Shown here piece by piece: positions 44,282 to 52,162 of a stretch of 64,000 nt of DNA. Both the position numbers and the translations under genes were made by a program. The notes below the pieces were generated by a model. The model worked only from the letters and a program-made list of their open reading frames with translations. It was not told the origin of the DNA and did not search any database. The first letter of the stretch is position 1; every line of letters begins with the position of its first letter. The stretch is from Alphaproteobacteria bacterium (GTDB lineage Bacteria > Pseudomonadota > Alphaproteobacteria > Rs-D84), in contig JAFVUD010000004.1 in NCBI GenBank assembly GCA_017502865.1, positions 1-64,000 of the forward strand, written 5' to 3'.

Positions 44282-44791
44282 ATGTTCAAAAAAGCACAAG
44301 ATAAAGTTCGCACAATGGACGCATTGCAGACAATGCGTAACCAGTTGGTAGAATTAGGTGAACCACCACGCGGCACAGCCGTCTATGACTATGCGGTGAA
44401 ATTCTTTAACATTATCGTAGATTTCCAAGACAGTTTTGCGTTGGGTGACAAATTTCCTAAATCACAAGATGCAGTAAAAATATTGAACAAACATATTAGC
44501 AATGCAGGTCGCCATGAATACGGTTGGGTCCGTGCAAAAGAAGGCAAACGTGTCACACTGAGCAATCTGTATTTGGGTGATATTAATGGCATTTGGACAA
44601 ACACTGCGGCAAAATTCAAAGAAAGCACAGATGCGGATGTCCAGAAGGCTATCCAGGGCCAGGTTTCACGCTTTATCAAATCACATCGCGAACCAATGAT
44701 TACATACATTGATGAAGTGTTGCAAAAGAACCCACGTCCAAACTCTTTGGTTTTGGCATTAAGTGGTTATAAAAAAGAAACTGTACGCTAG
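44282..44791 (+). CDS. Hypothetical protein, 169 aa
   Basis: An unrecognised cytoplasmic protein, mostly helical and basic at the start (MFKKAQDKVRTMDALQTM), without Cys or membrane segments. A TATAAT box lies about 30 bases upstream and the ribosome site is AAGGAT. It has its own strong terminator, so it is a single-gene unit. Nothing links it to a pathway. Confidence 0.75.
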   Translation: MFKKAQDKVRTMDALQTMRNQLVELGEPPRGTAVYDYAVKFFNIIVDFQDSFALGDKFPKSQDAVKILNKHISNAGRHEYGWVRAKEGKRVTLSNLYLGDINGIWTNTAAKFKESTDADVQKAIQGQVSRFIKSHREPMITYIDEVLQKNPRPNSLVLALSGYKKETVR

Positions 44792-44810
44792 TTGTACAAT
44801 ACGAATGAAA

Positions 44811-44842
44811 AAACACCCCGCAAGTTTGCGGGGTGTTTTTTT
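44811..44842. terminator. Strong convergent terminator
   Basis: ACACCCCGC and GCGGGGTGT (9-bp arms) with a seven-T run, between the 169-aa gene and the Gly-rich cassette. Confidence 0.85.
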
Positions 44843-45842
44843 ATAATCTGTAAATCTTGATATAACTGGTCGACGAGGTGTTGGTACTGCCGCTGGCACC
44901 ATCTGTGCCACCAAAGCAGCCTGCGTTCGTTGTATCAACAACATGATAGCATACCGCACCACCACCGCCGCCACCGTACGAATACGCCGTGCGACCGCCA
45001 CATGAATAAGAAACCGTTGCACCGCCATTACCACCCGATGCACTGAATGTTGTATCGCCGACAGTTAATGACATGCCACCCCCCATACCGCCCGATGCAG
45101 ACGTGCCGGCCGTTTGGGTTAAATTGTACACGGCATTCGTATCAGCCATTGCACGAACTGTACCGGCCGCACCACCAATGGCACCACCCCCAGATGGTGC
45201 ACGATATGTTTTAATTTCTTGAATCGATGTCCCACCTGTTGAACACCATGCCTGGCCCGAACTGCCCAGGGCATTACTGTTTGTTGTATTTAACGAACCA
45301 GACCCGCCATACGAACCACTGACCGAACAGCCGGCATTCGCACTGGAAACATTATAGCCCGCCGGTACACCCGCACACTTTTCACCATCGCCACCGGCAG
45401 CAACCACAAATTCATCGCCCATAACAACAAAACTGTCCAGACCAGATGCACTGCCCCCGATTCCATATCCGGATTTAATTTCTGCACTGTTGCCATCGCC
45501 ACCACGAAACAAAGATATTTCCATGGGTTCCTGAATACGCAAATTATATGATGCAACCGCACCCATCTGGTCGGCATCATCACCGGCATTGCATTGCCCG
45601 CCACCAAAGCCACCCTGTAATTCGATACGATAACAACCTGCGGGCAATGTTAATGTTTTGCATGTATTTATTTCTGTTTCTTCATAATACAATTCTTTGG
45701 TACCTGTGGCAATACAGCCCCCTTCGCTAATTAGGGGGATATAGTACAGCATACCTTTGGAATCCATAACTTTTAGGGTTGGAGAAGAAACCTGGGTTGT
45801 GTACAAAGGAACCTGAACATCGCCAAAATTTAATACCGCCAT
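44841..45842 (-). CDS. Gly-rich phage-fibre-like protein 2 with N-terminal MDS module
   Basis: A 333-residue protein. Residues about 6-38 form the module FGDVQVPLYTT...SPTLKVMDSKG, shared with the LamG-like protein. Next come LPAGCYRIELQGGFGGG and a long Gly/Ser/Thr-rich region with conserved Cys, ending SSTSYIKIYRL. The Gly-rich part resembles phage tail-tip and adhesin Gly-rich domains that fold as polyglycine-II bundles. No signal peptide is visible. The previous gene ends nine bases upstream in the same frame, separated only by one TAG codon. It may be translated by coupling or readthrough. Confidence 0.75.
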   Translation of the reverse strand: MAVLNFGDVQVPLYTTQVSSPTLKVMDSKGMLYYIPLISEGGCIATGTKELYYEETEINTCKTLTLPAGCYRIELQGGFGGGQCNAGDDADQMGAVASYNLRIQEPMEISLFRGGDGNSAEIKSGYGIGGSASGLDSFVVMGDEFVVAAGGDGEKCAGVPAGYNVSSANAGCSVSGSYGGSGSLNTTNSNALGSSGQAWCSTGGTSIQEIKTYRAPSGGGAIGGAAGTVRAMADTNAVYNLTQTAGTSASGGMGGGMSLTVGDTTFSASGGNGGATVSYSCGGRTAYSYGGGGGGAVCYHVVDTTNAGCFGGTDGASGSTNTSSTSYIKIYRL

Positions 45843-45851
45843 ACAATCACC

Positions 45852-46853
45852 CTAGTTCGTCTTGAAAATTCTAATATAACTGGTCGAAGAAGTACCAACA
45901 CTGCCCGAGCCACCCGGCATACCAGATATACAAACTAAATCACGGGTAAAGCCATTATGCTTAGACGAGTCGATTAAAAATCCACCTGTACATAATGCAG
46001 GCCCACCGCCACCACCATACGAATACGCCGTTGCAATACCACACGACCAACCGACCGTTTCACCGCCAACGCCACCTGTTGCAGATAACGATATGTCTTC
46101 GAATGTTAAATATGCATCGCCACCCGAACCACCGGCATCCGCCGTCGCATTGGTGCCGGGGGTGGCACCCGCACTGCAATTTGCACCGTCAACATTACAT
46201 ACATCAATTGATGTAGTTTTGTACGTGCACGATGTACGCATTGTATTGGTACCATATGGTGCACCGCCACCGCCACCAGCAATTACCGCAATCCCAGACA
46301 TACACGCACCAGAACGTGCATTTATAACCGGCGTATTATAATAACCACGCAGTGCGGTATTTAACCCACCACCACCAGGCAAACCTTCGGTATAAGAATT
46401 TCGACCAATTACTTTACCGGCATTATATCCAGAACATCCATATGTAGCACCATTGCCACCGTTGGCACGAACAACTGTGTCACCCGTTATAAACAGCGTA
46501 TCAACACCCGAAGAACCACCACCTGTCACACCATTTGATGCACACAGTCCAGCACCATCGCCACCACGAAATAAATTTACAGTTGTATCAACAGGTGTAG
46601 AAAAGTCATAGTTTACAACATCTCCTTCGAAACTGGCACCGCCGATGTCTTTGCCAGCACCTTTGCCGCCCTTTAATTCAATACGATATTTGCCAGACGG
46701 CAATGTGATGGATTGACACACATTGACCGTCGCTTCTTCGTAGAACAATTCTTCGTCACCACCCATAACAAAACCGCCCGATGGAACGGTTGCCATTTCA
46801 TAGATAATACCATCTGAGTCCATTAATTTCAAAACAGGCACATCAACAGACAT
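45852..46853 (-). CDS. Gly-rich phage-fibre-like protein 1 with N-terminal MDS module
   Basis: A 333-residue paralogue of the next gene, with a shorter N-terminal module (VPVLKLMDSDGIIYEMA), then ELFYEEATVNVCQSITLPSG and KYRIELKGGKGAG. A Gly-rich core with about 14 Cys ends in SSTSYIRIFKTN, almost the same ending as its paralogue. ATG 46853 (or GTG 46856) has AGGTGG just upstream. It lacks a signal peptide even though the Cys content suggests an oxidising compartment. It lies eight bases after the fibre-like gene. Confidence 0.75.
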   Translation of the reverse strand: MSVDVPVLKLMDSDGIIYEMATVPSGGFVMGGDEELFYEEATVNVCQSITLPSGKYRIELKGGKGAGKDIGGASFEGDVVNYDFSTPVDTTVNLFRGGDGAGLCASNGVTGGGSSGVDTLFITGDTVVRANGGNGATYGCSGYNAGKVIGRNSYTEGLPGGGGLNTALRGYYNTPVINARSGACMSGIAVIAGGGGGAPYGTNTMRTSCTYKTTSIDVCNVDGANCSAGATPGTNATADAGGSGGDAYLTFEDISLSATGGVGGETVGWSCGIATAYSYGGGGGPALCTGGFLIDSSKHNGFTRDLVCISGMPGGSGSVGTSSTSYIRIFKTN

Positions 46854-46861
46854 CACACCAC

Positions 46862-47338
46862 CTATTTTTCAAACCATATCCACACCATACCAGTTGGTGG
46901 GGTACCCGCTGGCTGGGTCGTAGAAACAGCATTAAAACGTACATCATTGCCCGCTGCAACAGTACTGGCCGCGGTACCAACCGGCAAACGACCATACGCA
47001 ACCGTCCCAGACGTCAAATTACTTGCGTTTGTTTGATCAACATTTTGAACATTACCCAAACCAACCTGGGCCTTGGTGACAGAATGGGGATTTGCAGTAT
47101 CTGCAACATGTTCGGCAATTGCACCAGACACCGTTGCGTTTAATTCCCACACAGCCTGGGCGGTGGGCAATTCTGTGTCGGTTGAAGCAGATGTAATTTG
47201 AGATGTTTTTTCAATACTATCAACAATGGCACGAACATAATCGGTAGATGCAATCGAACACCATGCCGCATGCGGAACCAAAAATCCAACAACAATGAAA
47301 AGCAACAATCGGTTAAACAACGTGTCCCCCCAACACAT
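46862..47338 (-). CDS. Secreted phage-tail-fibre-like protein
   Basis: The 158 residues begin with a signal peptide (LFNRLLLFIVVGFLVPHAAWC). A short helical region follows, then a motif typical of phage tail fibres: HVADTANPHSVTKAQVGLGN followed by V-QNVDQTNASNLTSGTVAYGRLP. The end is GMVWIWFEK. A signal peptide on a phage-fibre motif suggests domestication as a surface protein. It heads the three-gene cassette with the Gly-rich proteins. A TTGTCA/TATAAT promoter eight bases before the ATG suggests a leaderless message. Confidence 0.78.
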   Translation of the reverse strand: MCWGDTLFNRLLLFIVVGFLVPHAAWCSIASTDYVRAIVDSIEKTSQITSASTDTELPTAQAVWELNATVSGAIAEHVADTANPHSVTKAQVGLGNVQNVDQTNASNLTSGTVAYGRLPVGTAASTVAAGNDVRFNAVSTTQPAGTPPTGMVWIWFEK

Positions 47339-47346
47339 TATTTTGT

Positions 47347-47374
47347 ATTATATCACAATTCGGCCCAGTGACAA
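47347..47374 (-). promoter_or_regulatory. Promoter of the fibre-like cassette
   Basis: On the minus strand TTGTCA, 16 bases, TATAAT; the ATG is eight bases beyond. It lies over the end of the thioesterase gene. Confidence 0.55.
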
Positions 47375-48081
47375 ACAACAACTGCATGTTCGGTGTCGCC
47401 GGTACGAATTTTGTGTTTTGACACCAGACCATCAATCGCAACATCTATGCAGATTTCTGGGGTATCTGGACTGACTTCTTTTTTGAAATTGATATCTATT
47501 TTTTTCAATTTGTGGTTTGAACGATACACATAACCGACACTTTCGGTTGCCCAAACAGCATAGACCGCATTGTTTATATGCTGGTTCACGTCAATATCAT
47601 CAAAGCGACATTTCATAACATGTGTTTTTGTCGTTTCGAAATCTGGGAATTTTTCAAATGCACAACCATATGCACGTGTTGGCACAACAACATCAGGCGA
47701 CAGATGATTTGCCAATGGCAATGGACGACGACGTGCCATATCAATCAATATCCATTGCGATGTGGCACGCACCATCAAGCGACCATCAGCCCCGTGAATT
47801 TCAAAATCACGGGTGGCACGCAGGGCGTCCTGGCATGATGGCCATGTGGTAAATGCTAACTCTTCACCTTCACGGGGTAATTCAACAATATCAACCAGAT
47901 AATATGTGACAACCCAACCAACATTATTTTCCAAACAATACGTACGGCCACAGCCCAATACTTCGGCATGACGGTCGGCAATAGATTGCAATTCGTTCAT
48001 CAAAATCAATGGACGAACATTGCCAAATCTGTCGCACTGATATGCTTGCAAAACCCTTTTTTCGGTCAGTTTGTCAGCCAT
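47353..48081 (-). CDS. Acyl-ACP thioesterase (FatA/oleoyl-ACP hydrolase-like)
   Basis: This enzyme releases fatty acids from acyl carrier protein. The 242-residue protein from ATG 48081 (MADKLTEKRV) has two hotdog domains. The second carries the catalytic-type motif DDIDVNQHINNAVYAVWATE (Asp-x-Asn-x-His). A longer frame back to 48162 overlaps valS by more and lacks a ribosome site, so the shorter start is used. Bacterial relatives occur in gut anaerobes. It begins inside valS's 3' flank, so it is probably read with valS. Confidence 0.88.
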   Translation of the reverse strand: MADKLTEKRVLQAYQCDRFGNVRPLILMNELQSIADRHAEVLGCGRTYCLENNVGWVVTYYLVDIVELPREGEELAFTTWPSCQDALRATRDFEIHGADGRLMVRATSQWILIDMARRRPLPLANHLSPDVVVPTRAYGCAFEKFPDFETTKTHVMKCRFDDIDVNQHINNAVYAVWATESVGYVYRSNHKLKKIDINFKKEVSPDTPEICIDVAIDGLVSKHKIRTGDTEHAVVVCHWAEL

Positions 48082-48100
48082 AAAAATCCCCCTGTTGTTT

Positions 48101-50500
48101 TTATTGCTTTTGTTCGGCAACGACAAAGTCAATCGCATCACCCAGTGTAATTTCGTTTGCACGGGCCGCAGATTTAATCAGGCCATGCAAAATTTCTGGG
48201 GTGTCGGTTGGGATTGTCAATGTTTCCAATTTGGCACCATTGCCAACCTTTCTGTCGGTGCGCAGACCACGAACGTTTTTCAAGATTTCCAGCGCAATAT
48301 CCATTTGGGCAACATCTGTTTCATATTCAGATTTGTATTCTGGATACTGGGTCAGGTGTAATGTTTCGCCGCCTTCGAATGGCTGATAAATCTTTTGCCA
48401 CAGTTCTTCGGTCAGGAATGGAATAAACGGTGCATACAGACCGATTATCGTACGCAATACAGTGTACAATGTCCACTGGGCAGACAGTTTCGATTCTGCA
48501 CTGTATTTTTCGGGTGCCCAGAAGCGATCTTTGATAAATTCCAAATATTGGTCACAGAAGATATCCCAGAAGAACGTATCAATTGCAGCACGTGAATTAT
48601 AGTTATCGTATTTATCCAAATGTTTACGTGTTTCCGCAATCGCTTTGTTCAATTCGTTCAACACCCATCTGTCTTCGATAAAGCGTTCAGATACAGGAAT
48701 TTGCTTTGCGGTTTCTGGTTCGAAATCAGACAAATTCATCAACACATATTTTGATGCATTCCATAACTTTGTCAGCAGTTTGGAACCACGTTTAACCTCG
48801 TCATCACTGTAACGAATGTCTGTGCCGATTGGGGCGGTTGCAATCCAATAACGCAGGGCATCAACACCAAACTTGTCAACGGCGGTCAAAGGATCAGTTC
48901 CATTACCCTTGGTCTTGGACATTTTTTGTCCCTTAGCATCACGAATCAAACCATGGAAGTTAACCGTGTGGAATGGAACGTCACCCATTACATAAATCCC
49001 CATCATAACCATACGTGCAACCCAGAAGAAGATAATGTCTGCGGCCGTGTACAGCAAATCGGTTGAATAATAACGGGCCAATTCTGGGGTCTGTTCAGGC
49101 CAACCCAGTGTCGAGAATGGCCACAGCCCAGACGAGAACCATGTATCCAAAACGTCTGGGTCACGGGTCAATGTTTTACCGCCCGACATTTCAATTGCAG
49201 CACTTTCAGTTTCTGCAACATAGACGTTACCATCTGCATCATACCATGCAGGGATATGATGGCCCCACCACAACTGGCGTGAAATTGTCCATGGGCGGAT
49301 ATTTTTCATCCATGCCATAAACAGGTTATAACGATGTTCAGGCATAAATTTAATTTTGCCGGCTTCGACCGCTGCGATTGCAGGCTGGGCCAATTTTTCG
49401 GCATCAACAAACCATTGATCTGTCAGGTATGGTTCAACAGGAACCTGGCCACGTTCAGAATATGGTGTTGGAATAATTTTGTCTTCGATTTTTACCAACA
49501 GGCCGGCGGCTTCGATATCTGCGACAACGGCTTCGCGTGCCTTGTATCTGTCCAGGCCACGATATTTGGTCGGCACAACCGGATTGTCGTTCATTTTGGC
49601 ATCTGGGGTCAAAATGCAGACCGGTGTCAGGTTATGACGAACGCCAACTTCCCAGTCGTCAAAGTCGTGGGCCGGTGTAATTTTTACCGCACCTGTACCC
49701 TTGTCCGGGTCAGCGTGTTCGTCACCAATGATTGGAATTTCAATGTCTGTTAATGGAATGATTGCACGACGACCAATCAGGTGTTTTAATTTTTCGTTTT
49801 CAGGGTGCACGGCAATGGCCTGGTCCCCGAATAATGTTTCAGGACGTGTTGTCGCAATTTCAATCACACCACCATCAACCAACTGATAGTTAAAGTAATA
49901 GAATTTTCCATGTTCGTCACGTGTTTCCACTTCTAGGTCAGAAACGGACGTCATTTGTTTTGGGCACCAATTTACCAAACGCTTTTCACGATAAATCAGA
50001 CCTTCGTTATACATTTTTACAAACAGTTTTGTGACAGCGTTTGACAAACCTTCGTCCATAGTGAAACGTTCGCGCGACCATGTTGGTGTGACCCCCAGGA
50101 TATGCAACTGGTTCATGATTTGTCCGCCCTTGTCCGCTTTCCATGCCCAGGCGGCGTTTAATTTTTCATCCAACGGCAATGAATGTGGGTTGATGCCACG
50201 TTTGGACAAATCACGTTCAACCAATAACTGGGTTGCAATAGATGCGTGGTCGGTTCCAGGTTGCCACAAAACATCAAAGCCACACATACGTTTATAGCGA
50301 CACATGATGTCTGTTAAAACATTGTTCATTGCATGGCCCATATGCAAATTACCAGTGACATTGGGTGGCGGCATCATCACGCAAAATGGTGTTTTATCCG
50401 AATTTACATTGTTATTCCAAAATGTGTTTTTATCCCAGAATTCTTGGATTCTGGTTTCGATTTCACGTGGATTGATATTCTTGCCCAATTCAATGTTCAT
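48101..50500 (-). CDS. valS: Valine-tRNA ligase, short archaeal/Rickettsiales-like form
   Basis: ValS charges tRNA-Val and edits mischarged threonine. The 799 residues have HMGH (53-56), the editing-domain region with GTDHASIATQ, KMSKTKGNG (526-534) and an anticodon-binding domain. It is about 150 residues shorter than E. coli ValS and ends soon after the anticodon domain, so the long C-terminal coiled coil is missing or reduced. Rickettsia has a similarly short ValS. Confidence 0.97.
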   Translation of the reverse strand: MNIELGKNINPREIETRIQEFWDKNTFWNNNVNSDKTPFCVMMPPPNVTGNLHMGHAMNNVLTDIMCRYKRMCGFDVLWQPGTDHASIATQLLVERDLSKRGINPHSLPLDEKLNAAWAWKADKGGQIMNQLHILGVTPTWSRERFTMDEGLSNAVTKLFVKMYNEGLIYREKRLVNWCPKQMTSVSDLEVETRDEHGKFYYFNYQLVDGGVIEIATTRPETLFGDQAIAVHPENEKLKHLIGRRAIIPLTDIEIPIIGDEHADPDKGTGAVKITPAHDFDDWEVGVRHNLTPVCILTPDAKMNDNPVVPTKYRGLDRYKAREAVVADIEAAGLLVKIEDKIIPTPYSERGQVPVEPYLTDQWFVDAEKLAQPAIAAVEAGKIKFMPEHRYNLFMAWMKNIRPWTISRQLWWGHHIPAWYDADGNVYVAETESAAIEMSGGKTLTRDPDVLDTWFSSGLWPFSTLGWPEQTPELARYYSTDLLYTAADIIFFWVARMVMMGIYVMGDVPFHTVNFHGLIRDAKGQKMSKTKGNGTDPLTAVDKFGVDALRYWIATAPIGTDIRYSDDEVKRGSKLLTKLWNASKYVLMNLSDFEPETAKQIPVSERFIEDRWVLNELNKAIAETRKHLDKYDNYNSRAAIDTFFWDIFCDQYLEFIKDRFWAPEKYSAESKLSAQWTLYTVLRTIIGLYAPFIPFLTEELWQKIYQPFEGGETLHLTQYPEYKSEYETDVAQMDIALEILKNVRGLRTDRKVGNGAKLETLTIPTDTPEILHGLIKSAARANEITLGDAIDFVVAEQKQ

Positions 50501-50569
50501 ATTTATACCCTGTTATTTTTTATAAAACCTGGGGGTAATCGTAGCAAATTAAAATAAAAATTCAAGAAA

Positions 50570-50597
50570 AACGCCCCATGCGGGGCGATTTTTATTT
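50570..50597 (-). terminator. Terminator after a tiny minus-strand frame upstream of valS
   Basis: CGCCCC and GGGGCG around GCAT with T-runs on both sides. On the minus strand it directly follows a TAA stop at 50592. Confidence 0.6.
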
Positions 50598-50723
50598 TAT
50601 AACCACAGGTGTCCATTTTGTTGTGTCCAAAGACTGTAATTCAGCCGGCAATGCGGACACAAAAATCCACAACCAGAAAAATATAATTGACAAAATATTA
50701 TTTGTACAGCAAAATAACCCCAT
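50592..50723 (-). CDS. Possible tiny secreted or membrane protein, or gene remnant
   Basis: An open frame ends exactly at the terminator above. Its last 33 residues start with a hydrophobic stretch (SIIFFWLWIFVSALPA) that looks like a signal peptide, followed by ELQSLDTTKWTPVVIK. The start is unclear: ATG 50723 is antisense to the start of the plus-strand gene, and a TTG further in is also possible. It could be a short secreted peptide or the tail of a lost gene. Confidence 0.3.
   Translation of the reverse strand: MGLFCCTNNILSIIFFWLWIFVSALPAELQSLDTTKWTPVVIK
50687..50715 (+). promoter_or_regulatory. Promoter for the small paralogous pair, likely leaderless
   Basis: TTGACA, 17 bases, CAAAAT, then six bases to the ATG at 50722, with no ribosome site. 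Confidence 0.5.
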
Positions 50724-51081
50724 GGAACAACATGTGTTAGAATTTTTATACAATGCAATCAAACGATACAAAATATCGGTCAACCATGATGACGTGTCCG
50801 CAGAATACAGCATTGAATTGGATTCAGGTTCTGTTTTGTTCTTTGAATGCAGATATGCGTGCGACGATAAAAATCGCCCTGCCCGATACTATGCCGTATC
50901 TTTGAACGACCAAATAATTTCTGAATCATATTGCCTGAATTCTTGCAAAAAGCCAACACCACAAACACGACAGTTGATGCGATTAATCGAAAGATGTTCC
51001 AGCAAAGTACTGGCCCAGGAAATTCAGGCACGAAAGACAGGTCTGTTAAGCCAAATCACATCACCAAAAATACACAGTTAA
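50722..51081 (+). CDS. Hypothetical protein, 119 aa, paralogue of next gene
   Basis: An unknown cytoplasmic protein starting MEQHVLEFLYNAIKRYKISV. An N-terminal helix is followed by a beta-rich middle (SIELDSGSVLFFECRYAC) and a C-terminal helix (LMRLIERCSSKVLAQEIQAR). It shares layout and several motifs with the gene downstream (KRYKISV with KKYTVSV; KVLAQEIQARK with KIIAQEALAQK). The likely leaderless start is set by a consensus -35 box. Confidence 0.7.
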   Translation: MEQHVLEFLYNAIKRYKISVNHDDVSAEYSIELDSGSVLFFECRYACDDKNRPARYYAVSLNDQIISESYCLNSCKKPTPQTRQLMRLIERCSSKVLAQEIQARKTGLLSQITSPKIHS

Positions 51082-51083
51082 AC

Positions 51084-51449
51084 ATGAATTCGGAAAACAA
51101 AAAATTTTTGTTGGATATGTTCAAAAAATACACTGTATCGGTGTCACGCATGCACGAAGGCATGCTGTCGTATGCGGCAAGCCTGCCCAATGAAGACTAT
51201 ATCAGTGTCGGTTTTGTAAAAATACCCGACGGCAAAGGCGGCACGGATTACTATTACAATGCATGCATAAATGACGATCTGTTGGGTGAAGTCGTTGTTA
51301 ATCAAAATGACAAATTCTTGCCCCAGATGGCAAAAGACATCATAGAACTGATGAAATTTTGCAGTCTTAAAATTATTGCCCAAGAAGCATTGGCACAAAA
51401 ATCAAAATTCGTTGATATGATGATGGCTGATAAAAAGCAATTCAGTTAA
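51084..51449 (+). CDS. Hypothetical protein, 121 aa, paralogue of previous gene
   Basis: The second member of the pair begins two bases after the first stop. Its sequence MNSENKKFLLDMFKKYTVSV then SYAASLPNEDYISVGFVKIP and LMKFCSLKIIAQEALAQKSK follows the same helix-sheet-helix plan. No family is recognised. The pair may form a heterodimer; that is inference from tandem duplication. It ends with a four-base overlap against comF. Confidence 0.7.
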   Translation: MNSENKKFLLDMFKKYTVSVSRMHEGMLSYAASLPNEDYISVGFVKIPDGKGGTDYYYNACINDDLLGEVVVNQNDKFLPQMAKDIIELMKFCSLKIIAQEALAQKSKFVDMMMADKKQFS

Positions 51450-52162
51450 ATTGCACGAACAACACGACAAAATGTCACACCATATACAGCCACAGCACCA
51501 CATGCCATTAATGTGCGACGCAATTCAATAAACGTTGCACCAGACGTCATAACATCGTCGACCAACAAAATTCTTTTGCCACGCACGTTATCCGGACAGA
51601 CAACAGAAAACACACCACGAATATTTTCACTGCGGGCACGTGCATTCATGTGACCCATATTTTGACGATATTTGCGGCGGACAGAATCTAAATCCATTGG
51701 AATACCCAACGATTTGGCAATTGGCCGGCCCAGCAAGGTGGCCTGGTTATAGGCACGATGGAACAGACGGCGACGTGCCAGTGGAACCGGCATAACAATA
51801 TCTATGTCGTGCGAAACATCGTTCAGTGCTGTAATCATCGCCCGGGCCATAAATGGTGCGTATAAAATTCGCCCAGCATGCTTAAACGGCAACATGGCCG
51901 AACGTGACACATCGTCATATACACATGCAGACCGAATCCAATCCAGTTCACAATTTCCCGATGCACACGTTGGACACATTGGGTTTGGCCCTAAATCCAG
52001 ATTTGCAGGAAACGGATAGCCACAACGAACGCATTTGGGATTTGATATCCAATTAAAACCCGCCCAACATTTTGGACATAATTCGCCATGATTTGACACC
52101 GGCGTGCCACAAAGTGGACACGCCGGCGGAAACAGAAATTCAAGTATTGATTTTACATTCAT
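51446..52162 (-). CDS. comF: ComF-family phosphoribosyltransferase-like protein
   Basis: ComF proteins help DNA uptake and have a phosphoribosyltransferase fold. The 238-residue protein starts MNVKSILEFLFPPACPLCG, with four Cys pairs forming an N-terminal zinc finger (CPLC, CPKC, CVRC, CPTC). It carries the PRPP loop GKRILLVDDVMTSGATFIEL. The ATG overlaps the previous stop as TAATG. Together with comEC it suggests competence genes, though no pilus genes are in the window. Confidence 0.93.
   Translation of the reverse strand: MNVKSILEFLFPPACPLCGTPVSNHGELCPKCWAGFNWISNPKCVRCGYPFPANLDLGPNPMCPTCASGNCELDWIRSACVYDDVSRSAMLPFKHAGRILYAPFMARAMITALNDVSHDIDIVMPVPLARRRLFHRAYNQATLLGRPIAKSLGIPMDLDSVRRKYRQNMGHMNARARSENIRGVFSVVCPDNVRGKRILLVDDVMTSGATFIELRRTLMACGAVAVYGVTFCRVVRAI

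Noticed and set aside
44841-46853. The two Gly-rich genes as one gene broken by a stop mutation
   Set aside because: Each has its own complete N-terminal module and the same C-terminal ending (SSTSYI[KR]I), so they are tandem paralogues. Readthrough is kept only as a hypothesis.
46862-47338. An active prophage at the fibre-like cassette
   Set aside because: No capsid, terminase, tail-tube or integrase genes are nearby, and the fibre-like protein has a bacterial signal peptide.
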